A stretch of DNA of 64,000 nt from Eucommia ulmoides (Eukaryota; Streptophyta; Magnoliopsida; Garryales; Eucommiaceae), in the NCBI GenBank assembly GCA_016647705.1, contig CM028340.1, positions 14,337,001 to 14,401,000 of the forward strand, read 5' to 3'. Each line of letters opens with the position of its first letter. The first letter of the stretch is position 1. Positions 9,788 through 21,805 of the stretch are shown here, piece after piece. The position numbers and the translations under genes are program-made. The notes under the pieces were generated by a model. The model did no database searches. It was not told the DNA's origin and saw only the letters and a list, made by a program, of their open reading frames with translations.

Positions 9788-12700
9788 TGTAATCTAAAAC
9801 AAGCAGTAGACCTTCTTAAAGATTGCAAACTCACCTCGAAGCACAAGGAATTGTTGTCGAAAATGCCCTTTGCGAAAATTTTTGAGACATTATACGACAA
9901 TAAATTGTCATTGGAGAACGTTCAAAAGAACGATAACCTGATAAAGCGAGTAGTTTTGAGTTACAATCCGTCCAGGGGTACATTCAGGCTGGGTGATAAG
10001 AATGTTAGTATGACACCGCTCGATATCCAGGTGATATTCAGGCTGCCTTTGGGGGATGAGCCCGTTGTTCAAAATCGATACACGCGAGCCGACTCTGTAT
10101 TTCTCAACAAACTAACGTATCAACCCCACGAGTTCAATGTCGCGTTTCTCAAATCATTGATTGAAAAATAGGTGTCGCGAACAGGTGAAGATGACGTACA
10201 AGATACTGTGAAATACCTCTGTTTGCACCTGCTGATGACATGCTTCTTTGCAACCACTGGTCAAAGAGTCTCTAAGTGGTTGGTGCGCTATATTGAGAAC
10301 ATTGATGATATGTGTACCTACAATTGGTCACAAGCAATCTTCACGAATTTGGAAACTAGTTTAAAGAAGTCATACACAGAACCAAGGTCAGTTACGGGGT
10401 GTGTCATTGTGCTGCAGGTACTTATTTGTTTTTAACATTCTGTGTCTGTCATATTAAATGTTTACTTTTTTTTTTTTTTTACATTAGATTTTTCTTCAAT
10501 TTGACAGTACTGGCTGTGCGAACACACCATCTTGATTAAACTAATTGATGGGCGAGATATTTGCGTACCGCGGATGTTGAGATGGTGCCTGACCACATAT
10601 TCAAACGCAATTGAATTGACGCCGTTGACTCACTTGCCAAATCATCAGGTGACTTTTTTGGTTGATAAAACGTGCTTTCACATTTATGTTGATGGGTTGA
10701 AATGTAAATGTTAACCTGAATCCAATCAACGTCCAAAATACATTCAGGTGAAGGGGTGCATGACAAAGGAAACGTTGACTGAGATTCGATTCGGGATCAC
10801 TGGGCGCATTGAAAATGACAAAGACCCCATTGTCAAAGAAACACCAGTGGACATGATGCCAAAAGAGGACAAGGAGAAGGCGCCAAAAATCGAAGATGAT
10901 GTTGATGTTAGTGCAATGATTGATAATCTTGTGAGCACATATATCAACCTCGTCTTGACCCAACCAAAGAAAAGCGTCGTGCAGTCAATGTTCAATTTGG
11001 GTGTTGATTTTACCCAGGCCGAAAGTACTGTGCCCACCAAACAAACACAAGACATCGCGGTCAATGATGTCTATCGTGCACTAGACGAAATGCAGGAAGA
11101 CTACTACATGAGGAAGTTGGAGGCGGAAAAACGTAATGAAGCCCTGCTGAAAGTGTTAGCAAATGTAACGGTAAAGAACATAAACCAACAAACTGATATT
11201 GAAGAGCTAGCCGCGTCACTTGAAGCCAAAAGGTCAAATACGATAATGATGTGGGTGGTCTCAATGCAAGGATCGCAGCTCTCGAAAAAAAGAGGGAGAT
11301 AATACTTATCGAGATAGGCGTTCACAAAATCACGCAAAAATATAGGGATCAACTAGTGAATGCCGAACTTGAGGAACTAAAAAAGAGATGCACAGATCTC
11401 GAACTGGAAATAAAGGTGGCAGATCAGATTGTGAAAGAGACGAAGGAGTCGCAGAAGGCTGGTCGTAGAAGTTATATCTCAAAAATCAAGGAGCTTGTAG
11501 ACAAAAACAGGGAGTTAGATGATCGAATCAGCGGGTGTATGTATGTGTGCTGGGAAAAGACGTGATAATTCTACTTCTGCTGCCCATGGGGAAGCTCCGG
11601 TCAGTGTTCGTTCTGTACCATCGTCGGCGACTTTCAAACGTGAATTATCTTCTATTGCAACTGAAAAATCGTCACGTTCCCCACGTCGTGAAATGGTGGA
11701 CCTTATAGAGGCAAAACCAATAACAATAATTATGCCCGATGACAACGATGTGGTAGATGTGACTCCAACGCCACGTTTGACCTGCCCCTCACAACTAACT
11801 GATAACACACCAAAAGTCGGTTCAATGATAAAACGTGTGAAGGGTAGGGTGAGGAATGAACGTAAAATGGGTAGCAATTATGTATATCCTAAGGAAAACG
11901 GCAAAGGGAAGATCGTGGAAGAAAAGCACTCCATCGATGTCGATCAGCTACCCAAGAAGGATTATGAAGACACCATAAAAATGCCCATCCGAAAACGATC
12001 AAAAGTAGCAACGATACTTGACGATAGGGATTGGGAGTTATTGCAGTTGATACATACTAAGGAGGGGTCGGGTGTGTGCTGAAAACTTTTATACTTGTTA
12101 CCTTATTTTTTCTGATGACGTTTTTGAGCTGATTACTTGATTCTCGTTTTTTGCAGTACATTTGTGTGGGGTGGTGAGGGTCCAACGTCAACATTCATAT
12201 GCGGTGACGCGGTATATTTAATTTAGGGTAAGGAAGTTGCTGATAATGTATGCAGCTTATCTGACGTTGTTGTTTGTGGGACATTCATTAAAATTATGAT
12301 CCCTGTAATTATGTTTGTACGATATTATGTGTGAATGTTAATGTTTTCATTTTTTTTTCATTTTTTCAATTCACATGTTATTGATTCGTTTGGCGAATTC
12401 TTGGAAATACGGATACGGACAATTAACGCCATACACAATACGAATGGGGTGGGGGTGCTGGACCAATTGAAGTTCGTTATCACGAGTGTGTGGGTAAGCA
12501 TCAATTGTCTTAATTTGTCTACTACTAATGATATCGAGGCTAACATATGATTTATGCCACACAGACTATTCTAAAGAAAAAACAACAGAAACTCTTGGAT
12601 TATTTACACGTAACAATCCAAACTACGTTTATCAACAACTACCAGTACCTACTATTCCCCATAAATTCAGATGGAAGTCATGCGTACGCAAATCATTGGA

Positions 12701-13271
12701 CATTATTAGTACTTGATATAAAGAAAAAAAAATTGACATTCTATAACTCCTTTTTGCCTAGAGACCCGATGTTTGACCATTACTTCAAGGATGCCCGATG
12801 GGTGGTATGTAATATACGGTGCTTAATTTTCGTATACATTTGTTTGCTAAAAAAACACAAAAAAATGCTAAAAAAAATTCTTATTGTCAATGTTCTACGG
12901 AAAACTGTCGTTGAGTTGTTTCTCAACAAACAAATTGACCATGAATGAGGGGATACTTCCATTGAACAATGTCTTGGAACGCCGCAGCAGAAAAGATCGT
13001 AAGTGTGTATAACTACTTTCTATATACCAACCGTTTTTATGTAAATGTATAAATCAAAATTTGTCTTGCTGTTCACAGGACCGATTGTGGTGTGTACATG
13101 ATGTATATGATGCTCCAGTATGCCGAGAACAAACCTATTGCAAAAAAATTAAAAGCGGAAGAGGTTAAAAATGTCTGTAAGTCAGTCCTCCATTACTTGG
13201 TGAACGATCGGAAACGAACTTGGTCCCTTTCAGCAACCAGACAGAGAAAGAAGCATGACGGATCTATATAG
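9788..13271 (+). pseudogene. Ulp1/SENP-like C48 protease gene of the MULE, degenerate
   Basis: The catalytic region is recognisable: NHWTLLVLD (His box, about 12696-12722), FYNSF (about 12739-12753) and TDCGVYMMYMM (Cys box, about 13081-13115). Family members deconjugate SUMO-like modifiers; the role in a transposon is unknown. Exons that join in phase are 9788-10417, 10508-10648 and 10748 onward, then a second group from 12157 to the stop at 13271, with clean GT..AG introns between most. The N-terminal part (VVLSYNPSRGTFRLG, then a KWLVRYIE block) resembles the usual upstream region of plant transposon Ulp1 proteins. The middle (10748-11560) is a charged, coiled-coil-like stretch. Damage: in-frame TAG at 10169 and 12224, TGA in place of a Trp codon at 12946, frameshifts near 11240 and 11540, and a lost acceptor near 12900. 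The usual catalytic Asp position reads Asn. Confidence 0.8.
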
Positions 13272-13484
13272 GTGATTGAACAATCAATGGATTTGTGGTT
13301 TTTGGATTATGTTTTGTTGTAGACATTTAGTATGATAACTTGTTTTGGATTTGGTTTTTTTTACTTAACATGGACTTGAATTTTGGGTTCTGTGTGTACA
13401 TTCACAAAAACACCACCACATAGCACATTTTCATCCCCAAAAATCATATCTGAGGTAGTGAACAATCATGTGCAAACTGAACAT

Positions 13485-13710
13485 TTAGAATGCACATAGA
13501 ACAAAATAGATGTTTTGCATATCTGAATGTTCATATATGGTTGTGTTGCGTAAGTTCATGTTTGTGGTGTGAAAAAATCTGTAATTAAAAAATGGACATT
13601 CAAGAAAATGTATATAGAACAAACAGATGTTTGAATATCTGAAATGTTCATGTATGGTTGTGTTGCATAAGTTTATACTTGTGGGTGCGAAAAATTCTGT
13701 AATGCAAAAA
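13485..13710. repeat. Tandem duplication, about 118 bp unit
   Basis: Two copies (from about 13498 and 13616) share AGAACAAA, CAGATGTTT, ATCTGAAATGTTCATGTATGG and GGTTGTGTTGCRTAAGTT words, and end in AAAATTCTGTAATT or a close variant. The copies lie in the space between the converging Ulp1-like gene and the - strand gene. The ORFs here are repeat translations. Confidence 0.65.
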
Positions 13711-13914
13711 AAAACGTAAACAAACACATGATCACAAAATAATTTTGCAAAAAGAAAGGGGAGATTAGATATGTACCTATCTTAACAAAAAAATAAATAA
13801 GTATCCATACCCACAAAACAAAAAAAAAATGTTCGAACTTAAAATACGTGCTTTCGTAGATTGATATATCAAAAAATAGACCCAAGTCAGATAATCATTC
13901 CGCCATGTCGACGG

Positions 13915-14980
13915 ACGATTTGCTCAGCGCCGGCGAAGCAAAACCAGGGCCAAGGTAGCTCCTCAATGCTCGACCTCTTCCTTTAGGTCAGCAACACGTC
14001 TACGAAGGTACTCCACTTTCACCCTCATTTTGTCATTCTCATCACATTTGTCGTGGTACCTCTAGCGTGCCCCACACATCCTCTATTGCATCGATCTTGC
14101 TAAATCCAACAGTCTCTTGGCATCTTTGTCCCACCGGCTGAATTGTGCATCAAACGCATTATTCGCGTTGTTTTGTTGGTTGACAGCCTAGTTGTTCCCT
14201 TCGTTATCTATTGCCTAACACACAAAGTAAACCTATATGGGTTTGTCAGTCCGAAACATTACCAAAATAGTGTGTGAGATTCAACCGCACACTAAAAAAA
14301 TCTGAAAAAATATTCATAGACTGGAATTTATAAGGGAAAGAGATGAACACTCATACAAGGGGAAAAATGTCCCCACTGGTTTGTCCTTATTCAAACACAC
14401 ATATTCAAAATCGTCAAAACCCTGGATAGAAAAAATGAGACGTACTGACTATGTGTTTCCATAAACGAAACATGTATCTGTTTGGAAAAAAAACAGTATA
14501 CTACATACTACAAATGTGCGAACAAGCAAACGTGGACCTTAAAATTGGGCTAAAAAAAACTTAGAACCACCAACCAACAAAAATATCTTACGGGTATGGT
14601 ACGACAGTCCGGTCGCAAAAATCCAAAACCCATACATGTGCTAACACATACGAATTGTAGATTAAGAACTGTAAATAGACTTACCAATATCTCGCTGTGT
14701 TCTCGTTGGTGGAACTTCGAACGTTACTTTATGAGGAATGTTAGGTAACTCAAAATCGATCTCTCTGTGGGCATGGATTGGAATGCAGATCATCGTATAT
14801 ATAGACCCATTCCCTTTGGCCTCCGTACCTGGCTGGACGTCTAGGGTGTGGCCTTCCATTGTCCAAAGCACGAAATCAGCTACGTAAGGTGACGTTTCAC
14901 ATAGAGTCATGAATGTTTATTCTGACTCCTTTCTTATCAATCCACGAAACAACGCTTGGCTCATGTCACCAAGCCTAAAA
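13915..14980 (-). pseudogene. Unrecognised third gene of the MULE, degenerate
   Basis: I do not recognise the product. Reading from about 14980, one exon encodes LGDMSQALFRGLIRKESE, a stop, then an 82-residue frame to about 14662 rich in T, E and P. It ends at a GTAAGTC donor after TQRDIG. A second coding block at about 14205-13915 encodes SRWDKDAKRLLDLARSMQ and then VKVEYLRRRVADLKEEVEH, a short heptad-like coiled coil. Its frame is broken by TAG at 14190, 14085 and 14064 and by TGA at 13965 and 13926. Each could arise from CAG or CGA by C-to-T change. It is transcribed in the same direction as the transposase and could be a 3' part of that transcript or a separate gene. Confidence 0.45.
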
Positions 14981-15592
14981 TCTGTACAAAAAATTAGGGA
15001 GTGGATAAATGTTAATTTTTTTTAAATGCAATATTGAGAAGGGTGAGAAACACATAAGTTAGTTTTTGTGTACGTTCATATTTGAGTGACATCCAGTGAA
15101 TTTTTGTGTTGAAAAAAAATTGAAATCTAATATTTGTACTTATTTGATGCAAGATAAATGTGAGGGGGGCGTAAGTGCAAAAATGTGGTTTTGATGGGTT
15201 GCATGAATATTCATGATGACTTTCCCCAAAAACAAATATATGTACGAAAACAATTGGGTGCATGTTCATGATGGCTTCCTTTTTTTTTGCTAATGTCAAC
15301 TATACATATTTTGCTTGGTTCTGTGGGAATGGAACCGGTTCAAGCTAACTGATGCTATTGTGTGGCCAAAACATCCCACTCCACAAAATACATAAGAAAC
15401 TGCTGGAGAAATTTTGTCGTGCACTGTATAAAAGTGTTTAGTGTAACGAAAAATGAAGGTGAAATTAGCAGTCTGAAATTTTATATAAAGTATCTAAGTA
15501 GCAATAAAACGAATCAAAAAAAGATGCGCTATCTCATAAAAATGCTCCAAACGTCTATAAAATGAATAAATGAAACAAAATAAATTGAGATG
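14981..15592. other. Non-coding spacer inside the MULE
   Basis: AT-rich, with no supportable gene. ORFs on either strand have no recognisable domain. Confidence 0.45.
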
Positions 15593-17892
15593 CTAAATTG
15601 GGTATGTGCACGTCTTTTGTGACACCCAATCTTTTTGCAACGGCCGCAACGAATTTCGGCGATCTCTCCCTTGGACGGTATACACTTCTTCTTGGGATGT
15701 CCAGGTTGCTTTTTTAGTAATCGGTGGGATGATCACAGCTTCATCTTCTTTCCACACCGGCCTCTCAAGTGTCGGGACGCCGAAAATTCCTTTCGCGTAT
15801 GTTTGTTTGTAGTAGTCCACTAAGAAGTAAACCTCAATAAATGTATGCATGTTCTGGCTGCTCTTCAAAATAGCCGAACACGCATATGCGCATGGGAAGT
15901 CGTTGACTTGCCAGTTCAAACATGTGTGCATGACATGTTCTTCAAGTCAACCAACATAGACGGGTGTGATAGAATTTCGTAAACATTATGTCCACATTCA
16001 ATAACCGTCCAAATTCGTCCTAAGCTAATATTTTTTGCAATCATTTTGTCGCGAACGGCAAAATAACTCCAATCATCGTCAATGACTCAGCGCATTTGGA
16101 GGACATTTGTGCTGTTAACTTACATCTGATTTTGTCAACCATCATTATAACTGTCAGGTGTCGCAGATCACGAATTCATGTATTGAATGATTCTGCAAGG
16201 TTTGATGATATTTCGCCGTACCGTTTACCCTGAAAGAACATGTTACAAAATCTATCCGGCGGGACGTCATGTAATAAATTTTCAACTCGACCTCTACCCT
16301 CGGCCTTCACAGCATCAAGCATTTCACGGAATACCAAGCTCTCTTGGAATCATTGCTTCATTCCGGTTAACTTGTCGTCGCATATGCCATTTTTGTAAAT
16401 TTGAAGACCAAGCTCTCTTGGAATCCTTGCTTCATTCCGGTTAACTTGTCCTTCAAGTTATTCTTCAGGTGATTAAGACAGAATACGTGGAAACAGTTTG
16501 GGAACATTCTCCCCACACCGTCGATTATCCCATTGTGTCTATCTAATATGAATGTTAACACACATTCGTGCAAAATAATTATGGATAAATTGGTTAAGAA
16601 CCACTGCCAATTGTCGTCGTTCTTCGCATCCACGACCGCAAACGCAATCGGAAACATTCTTGTGAATACCAACAAATCGTCAAAGTTTTGTATTAGACCG
16701 TCACCAAAAAATGTAGAAAAGAAACTAAATATATTTTACAATTTATCATTTTAATTATCATTCGCTCCGTCGTTTGCAATCGCTGCCAACAGACATCCCT
16801 TGTAACGACCACATAGGAAGGTCCCATCCAAAAAAATCATGGGGCGGCAATAGTTGTAACCTTTAATACTAGCGTTAAATGCAATAAAAATTCTCTTAAA
16901 ATGACCTGTTTCTTTGTCATAATCTAGAATAAAATGACTCTCTGGGTTCGTACACATACAAGCATCGATGTACCATTGGAGTTGGTCGTATGAAGATTTG
17001 TAATTCCCGTATAACTCATTCCGGGCTTTCTCAATGCCGTTCCATGCAATGTGGTATGGGATGTCAATCTCGTAATCATTCTTGAACGTGTGAATGACAT
17101 CAATAGGGTGAACATCAAGTGTGTTTCTCACCAAATCAACCAAGCAAAACTTCACCACATTTGAATTCATGTTTACATTCCGGGTCGACATATAAGAAGC
17201 CTTGCATGAGTGTACATTGTTGAACTTTCATATGTAGAAAAACCCATTGCTCTCATCCACTCTCCCGTGTACTCCCCATTCGCACCCTATTTCTTCCTTT
17301 CGTAAACATTCTATCATGACTCTCTTTTTATTATTTTTCTTTAATTTGAAGGTAAAATCTCCATGAATAGCAAACTTCCTAAGAATTTCCCTAAATTTTG
17401 GTACCCTGCCCATAAAAATTTGTCCCACCTCTTTGATGCATTCACCCCATCGATCTGATAGCGATGCTTTTTGTGCTAATGGACAAAAAATCGGCAACAG
17501 ATCATGATCTCTCAATTCGTCTCCTTCGTTTCCCCGACACGTTGAGGGCTCGATTGTCATTAGGGGTCCGCTGTCATCCGATCCACTCCCGCTGCCACAC
17601 ACTTTGATGTCGACACAGATGTATTCAAACTTCAAAATTCGAGAAATACTATAGGTAACTTCAAAGTTGGCTTGGGATGACAGTATACACTTGTCGTGTC
17701 CAGGGATGGAGTAGTATAGCTCAAATACGTCACGTCGCGTATCTCCCACCTTGCTATTATTTTTTGAACCAACGTGTCAAACGTGAGATGATCCGCGCCT
17801 TTAATCCCGTATGAATACCCATCAAGCTTGCACATCAACACTAGTTCGTATGTAGTATCCATTTCGTTTGTTATCTGCCCATTTCTAAACAA
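15593..17892 (-). pseudogene. MURA-type MULE transposase, broken
   Basis: The protein can be followed from 17892 down in several frames. The N-terminal part is 17892-17228, with a conserved-type block FKLKKNNKKRVMIECL before CEWGVHGR. The DDE domain follows: RPMIFLDGTFLCGRYKG at about 16865-16815 holds the first catalytic Asp, and FPIAFAVVDAKNDDNWQWF with ILDRHNGI at about 16650-16525 holds the second. HVFCLNHLKNN follows as the usual C/H motif. A SWIM-type zinc-finger remnant (CLNWQVNDFPCAYACSAI) lies at about 15925-15870. An intron-like 75 bp interruption sits at 16676-16750 and a local duplication at 16332-16455, so the third acidic residue is not in a readable frame. MULE transposases cut and reinsert the element and generate 9 bp duplications. 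This copy cannot make a full protein. Confidence 0.85.
16332..16455. repeat. Short tandem duplication within the transposase
   Basis: A block containing ACCAAGCTCTCTTGGAATC and TTCATTCCGGTTAACTTGTC occurs at about 16332 and again at about 16408. It destroys the transposase frame. Confidence 0.75.
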
Positions 17893-17946
17893 AGGCTCAC
17901 AAAAAATAACATAGTAGTGTCCGCAAAAAATTCGATCTATGCTACC

Positions 17947-20098
17947 TGTTCGCCCAATAGAATACCCAAGAGAGGGGGTGAATTGGGTAATTAAAAAATA
18001 TATCAGAATAAAACTTGATAAATCAAATAATTAATTTTAAGCCTAAATTAATTATTATCTTTATAACACAGCAGAATAATATTATCAATCTAAGTACACA
18101 CCCAAATAACAAAAATAAACAAATTAATAATGTAGCACACCAAGGTATATCTTGGTTCACCAAGCTACTCTTGACTAGTCCAGTTCTCCGAGCCCTACGG
18201 AGATTCGCATTCACTAATTCTCAAGACCCTTTAAAGATAGGAACCAAACCCACACACCGATTCTTTTATAGACTCAGAATCAACCTTTACAATATCTTTT
18301 TCACAGGCTAAGGAAGAACCTCTACTTTTTACAGGCTAAAGAATAACCTATCTTTTTACAGGCTAAAGATTAACTTATTTCTTTTTATCACTACAGCTCA
18401 AGAATCAAAACCTCATAAAACACTCCAACTATCATTTTTCCATGTAAGGATGGAACATTTACAAATCACTCACAATGCAATTCTATCTAGGAAGAATCAC
18501 TACCTCAATCTCTTTACAAGAAGAGACTAAAACCCGGCTACCCTTGATTAAATACCTCCAACAGTATTTAATTCGTCACAACTCACCATTACAAAAATTG
18601 ATAAGAAGGAAATCTAATTTGAAGCTTCTACCACCCCAAATAAATAATAACTCAATTAAAATCCCAACTAGTGATAAAAAAATGTGAGATACAAAAATCT
18701 GATTTTAACAAGATATGGGTAGCAAATTGGAGCACGTAATTAGATTCAAGAAATTGTTTGTAAAAATATTTTCTTCAAAAATCAGAAACAATTTCTAAGA
18801 TCAATTTCTAAACAATAATCAAATAATGCAATGAAAGAATATAAATGGAAAGATCTCACCCAGATAACATCGAAAAATAATAGATTGAAACGTTGGACAG
18901 CTCAAATCGGTGACACTTACTCAACCAGCGCTTTAATTCAAGAACACCTTAATAATTGATATTACAATTTGATCCCCCAAAATAAATATCAGAATGATGA
19001 CTCTTATAAAAGCTTATGAACTGAATAGTTCTTGATATGGTGTTTCTTCATTATGAAATCCTCAGGTCTTTTTATAGGTATATGAAACAAATCCTATAAC
19101 GGCTAGTTTCCACAAGATATGTCTTCTAAAATCACTTAAAGACCCCATATATTAATGTCTTTCTTTTAAGGTATATTTCACTTAATAATAGCTTTCAAAA
19201 TATTCAATTTAGTCCCAGAAAAGAATTTTCAAACTTAATTCCAAAAGATAGGAAATATTGAAAGGACCGATTTGAAAAATATTTTAATTTCAAATACCAA
19301 ATCTATAGAAATTAAATAATAGATGAACTATATCTTAAATATCACCAAATCCCTTAAATCTCTCTCAAATCCTAACAAAAAAGCTACTTTTAGATATGAT
19401 TTCGGATAAAACAATATCCTGAAACAGAGCACTCAGTCGACTGCCCAGTCGACTGGACGATTCAGGGAGTAGCCTATGTAGTTCATCGGTTGACTGCTCG
19501 GTCGACTCTTCAATTCAGAGAGTTCAGTTATTTTCACCAGTTGACATGTCAGTCGACTCTTCGATTCAGAGAGTTCAATTGTTTTCACTAGTCCACCTGT
19601 CGGTCGACTCTTCGATTCAGAGAGTTCAGCCACCATTGGCCGGTCGACTCCTCAATCGACTGTTCCCTTCTGGATCTTTTCTCTGATCTCATTTTTTACT
19701 CACTTTCTTTTACGATTTCGCCCCTTTATCCATTTTCTCTCTTAAATAAGCTCCACTAATATTCTTATATTTTATTTTAGTCATTCAAAATTATTTCTTT
19801 TCCATTCACATAGGAGCAAATAATTTCACCTACCCAAAACACACATAAAAGATAAAATTCATTTTGTGCCATGTGTGTGTTCCTAAATGAGATATTAAGA
19901 GTTAAGATTTATCTAGGTTGTTTTTTCTAATTTCTTCAAACTCTTAATTTCTCTTCATCATCTTGATATCTTCATTTAGCATTCATTCAATTTGACATCT
20001 TCATCACTTAAACTTTAAATATCTGAAACACTCAATTAAACATTAGTTCCATCAAAACATCAATACTTAATTTGTTCATCAAAATCTTAGAATCAACA
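17947..20098 (+). mobile_element. Solo LTR, 2152 bp, copy 1
   Basis: It starts TGTTCGCCCAATAG and ends GAATCAACA, giving TG..CA termini with short inverted ends. Flanks are CTACC (17942-17946) and CTACT (20099-20103), a 5 bp duplication with one mismatch. It is collinear over its whole length with the copies at 40387 and 59607. Landmarks are a CTTGGTTCACCAAGCTA box near 18150, CCGAGCCCTACGGAG near 18188, repeated CTTTTTACAGGCTAA words, and GTCGACT iterations at 19436-19665. It has no internal coding region or second LTR. Orientation is given relative to the other copies; the true sense strand is not proven. Confidence 0.85.
19436..19668 (+). repeat. Iterated GTCGAC / TTCAGAGAGTTCA boxes
   Basis: Inside solo LTR 1, a unit of about 58 bp made of RGTCGACTCTTCGATTCAG plus AGAGTTCA is repeated about four times. 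GTCGAC is itself a palindrome. The - strand ORF with repeated ELSESKSRP is only the translation of this array. Confidence 0.75.
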
Positions 20099-20300
20099 CT
20101 ACTATTTAAAATGCAATTTAGAGTTTCTTTGTCTGTTTCAAACACAACAATTAACAAGGTAATTTTGAAAAACATTCACACCGTATTAACATGTTAAAAT
20201 CCATTTACAAAGATATGTTTCTTTGTTCATTCCATGCACACCCTTCACATGTTGAACATTCACTCTGCCCCCTGAACATTTCGTATTCATATGTTTATCC

Positions 20301-20592
20301 TATGAATGTTCTCGACTATAATCAAAATATGAGGTTTTACATAACATGTAGTAAATGTTCTAAAAACTCCCCGGATATTTCCATGCGATGTGCATTTATG
20401 TGACTTGTTCAGATCTCAAAACTATAGATATGGCAAAACAAAACCTTCTTTGTGAATGTTATCGAATGTAATCAAAATATGAGGTTTTTCATAACATGTA
20501 GTGAATGGTCTAAAAACTCCTCGGATATTCCCATGCGTTGTGCATTTATGTGATTTGTTCAGATCTCAAAACTATGGATATGGCAAAACAAA
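20301..20592. repeat. Tandem duplication, 150 bp unit
   Basis: Units start at 20301 and 20451. They share ATCAAAATATGAGGTTTT, ACATAACATGTAGT-type words and TTGTTCAGATCTCAAAACTA, with few differences. They lie in the MULE flank beyond the solo LTR and carry the GAATGTTC word. Confidence 0.8.
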
Positions 20593-20999
20593 AGTGAACT
20601 GATTTTGCAGATTAAACATCGATTTTTGTAAAAAACATAAACGGGTGAAACTTTGACAGTCGAAAAAAAACACAATATACTTACCACACCATACGATATC
20701 TTGCTTCCATTTCAATACATAACCCCGAGCTCGATGGATCAAAAAAATTGTGACTGCAATCCAATGTTCCACCTGTTTTTCTTAACGGATTCGAAGTTTG
20801 TTTTGGTCGTCGCTTCATTTACCAAAAATATGGGTTGATTGAAATGAGAAAAAATACCATAAATAAGATGGATTAATTAACCTACCTAATTAATCTGTGA
20901 ATGTGAACTTACCGTAATCGTCTGCTCAGCCAACAGAGGGGTATCAACATCCATGCATTTGGTATTTTCAACTGTCGGGGATCATACTATTAGAATGTT

Positions 21000-21440
21000 T
21001 TATAAAATATTGAAATAATAATCTCTATTCCATAATGGTTTGATGAGGAAAGAGAATATGCAATTTGGTCTAAATAATAAAAATCCCATAAATAAATTCA
21101 TATTATAACAAATATTAGTTACATATAATTAAAATTAATTACAACTTAATAATTACAAATCATATGTAATTATATTACATATATATGTGTAATATTAGTT
21201 ACATGTACTTGTGTAATATTTGTTATATCTAACAAATATTTTATACAGAAATTAGTTTGATATTAGTTACGTGTATTTATATAGTATTAGTTACATGTTA
21301 TAAATTACATGTATTTGTGTAATATTTACTACATCTAACAAATTTTTACACATAAATTATTTACATGTTACAAATTACAGTAATATTTGCTATTTCTGAT
21401 AAGTATTTTACACACAAATTAGTTATATGTAATTGTGTGA
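21000..21440. repeat. AT-rich degenerate tandem repeat
   Basis: From about 21110 the words TTAGTTACATGTA, TTGTGTAATATTTGTTA and ATCTAACAAATATTTTACAC recur with a period near 70 bp, about four to five times, with divergence. No gene. Confidence 0.6.
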
Positions 21441-21805
21441 GTGTAAACGCGTGCATCGAATTTTTTGTTTTTTTTATACATGGACTAAAATACAAGTTAA
21501 AATTGTACATGTCATTTTTTTAAAATTAAAAATAAAATAAAGAATTTGCCACCCCAAACGTGATTATTAGATCAACACCACGTATGCAAATAGTTTTCTA
21601 GGGTTGCTTTGACCCGTTGATCAAAAAGACGATGCTTCCCGCGGCAGACTCCTCACCCACCATACCGCGTTAAGGAGTTGCGTAGGAGGCAGTTGGGACG
21701 ATCTTTCCTCTCTCTCTCTCTCTCTCTCTCTCTACAGAGTTTTGTCTCAGGGAGAAAAAGTTTGTGATCGGAATTTCGCCTTTGTTGATCGATCAATCGA
21801 TCGCG
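21441..21805 (+). promoter_or_regulatory. Upstream region and 5' leader of VPS2.1
   Basis: The region just before the VPS2.1 start holds a TTTGACCCGTTGATC segment (near 21608; TTGACC is a W-box-type core) and a CT microsatellite (about 21710-21733). The CT tract is directly followed by ACAG, so it is either a pyrimidine-rich leader, common in plant housekeeping genes, or the tract of a leader-intron acceptor. No clear TATA box is visible near the CT tract. Confidence 0.4.

Larger units (their letters stand above)
8930..20990. mobile_element. Decayed Mutator-like element with Ulp1-like gene
   Basis: It contains a MURA-type transposase remnant (- strand), a C48/Ulp1 cysteine protease remnant (+ strand) and a third degenerate gene. 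MULEs that carry a Ulp1-like gene are a known plant class. GAATGTTC/GAATGTCC words are dense in the non-coding parts (8960-9670, 13470-13660, 20170-20560). This links the flanks to one element even though a solo LTR interrupts it at 17947-20098. The outer limits are approximate: no long TIR or 9 bp duplication was recognised. Confidence 0.6.

Noticed and set aside
11515..11877. - strand ORF of 120 codons inside the Ulp1-like gene
   Set aside because: It is antisense to a coding frame of the Ulp1-like gene and has no domain.
19433..19636. - strand ORF with repeated ELSESKSRP
   Set aside because: It is a pure translation of the GTCGAC repeat in solo LTR 1.
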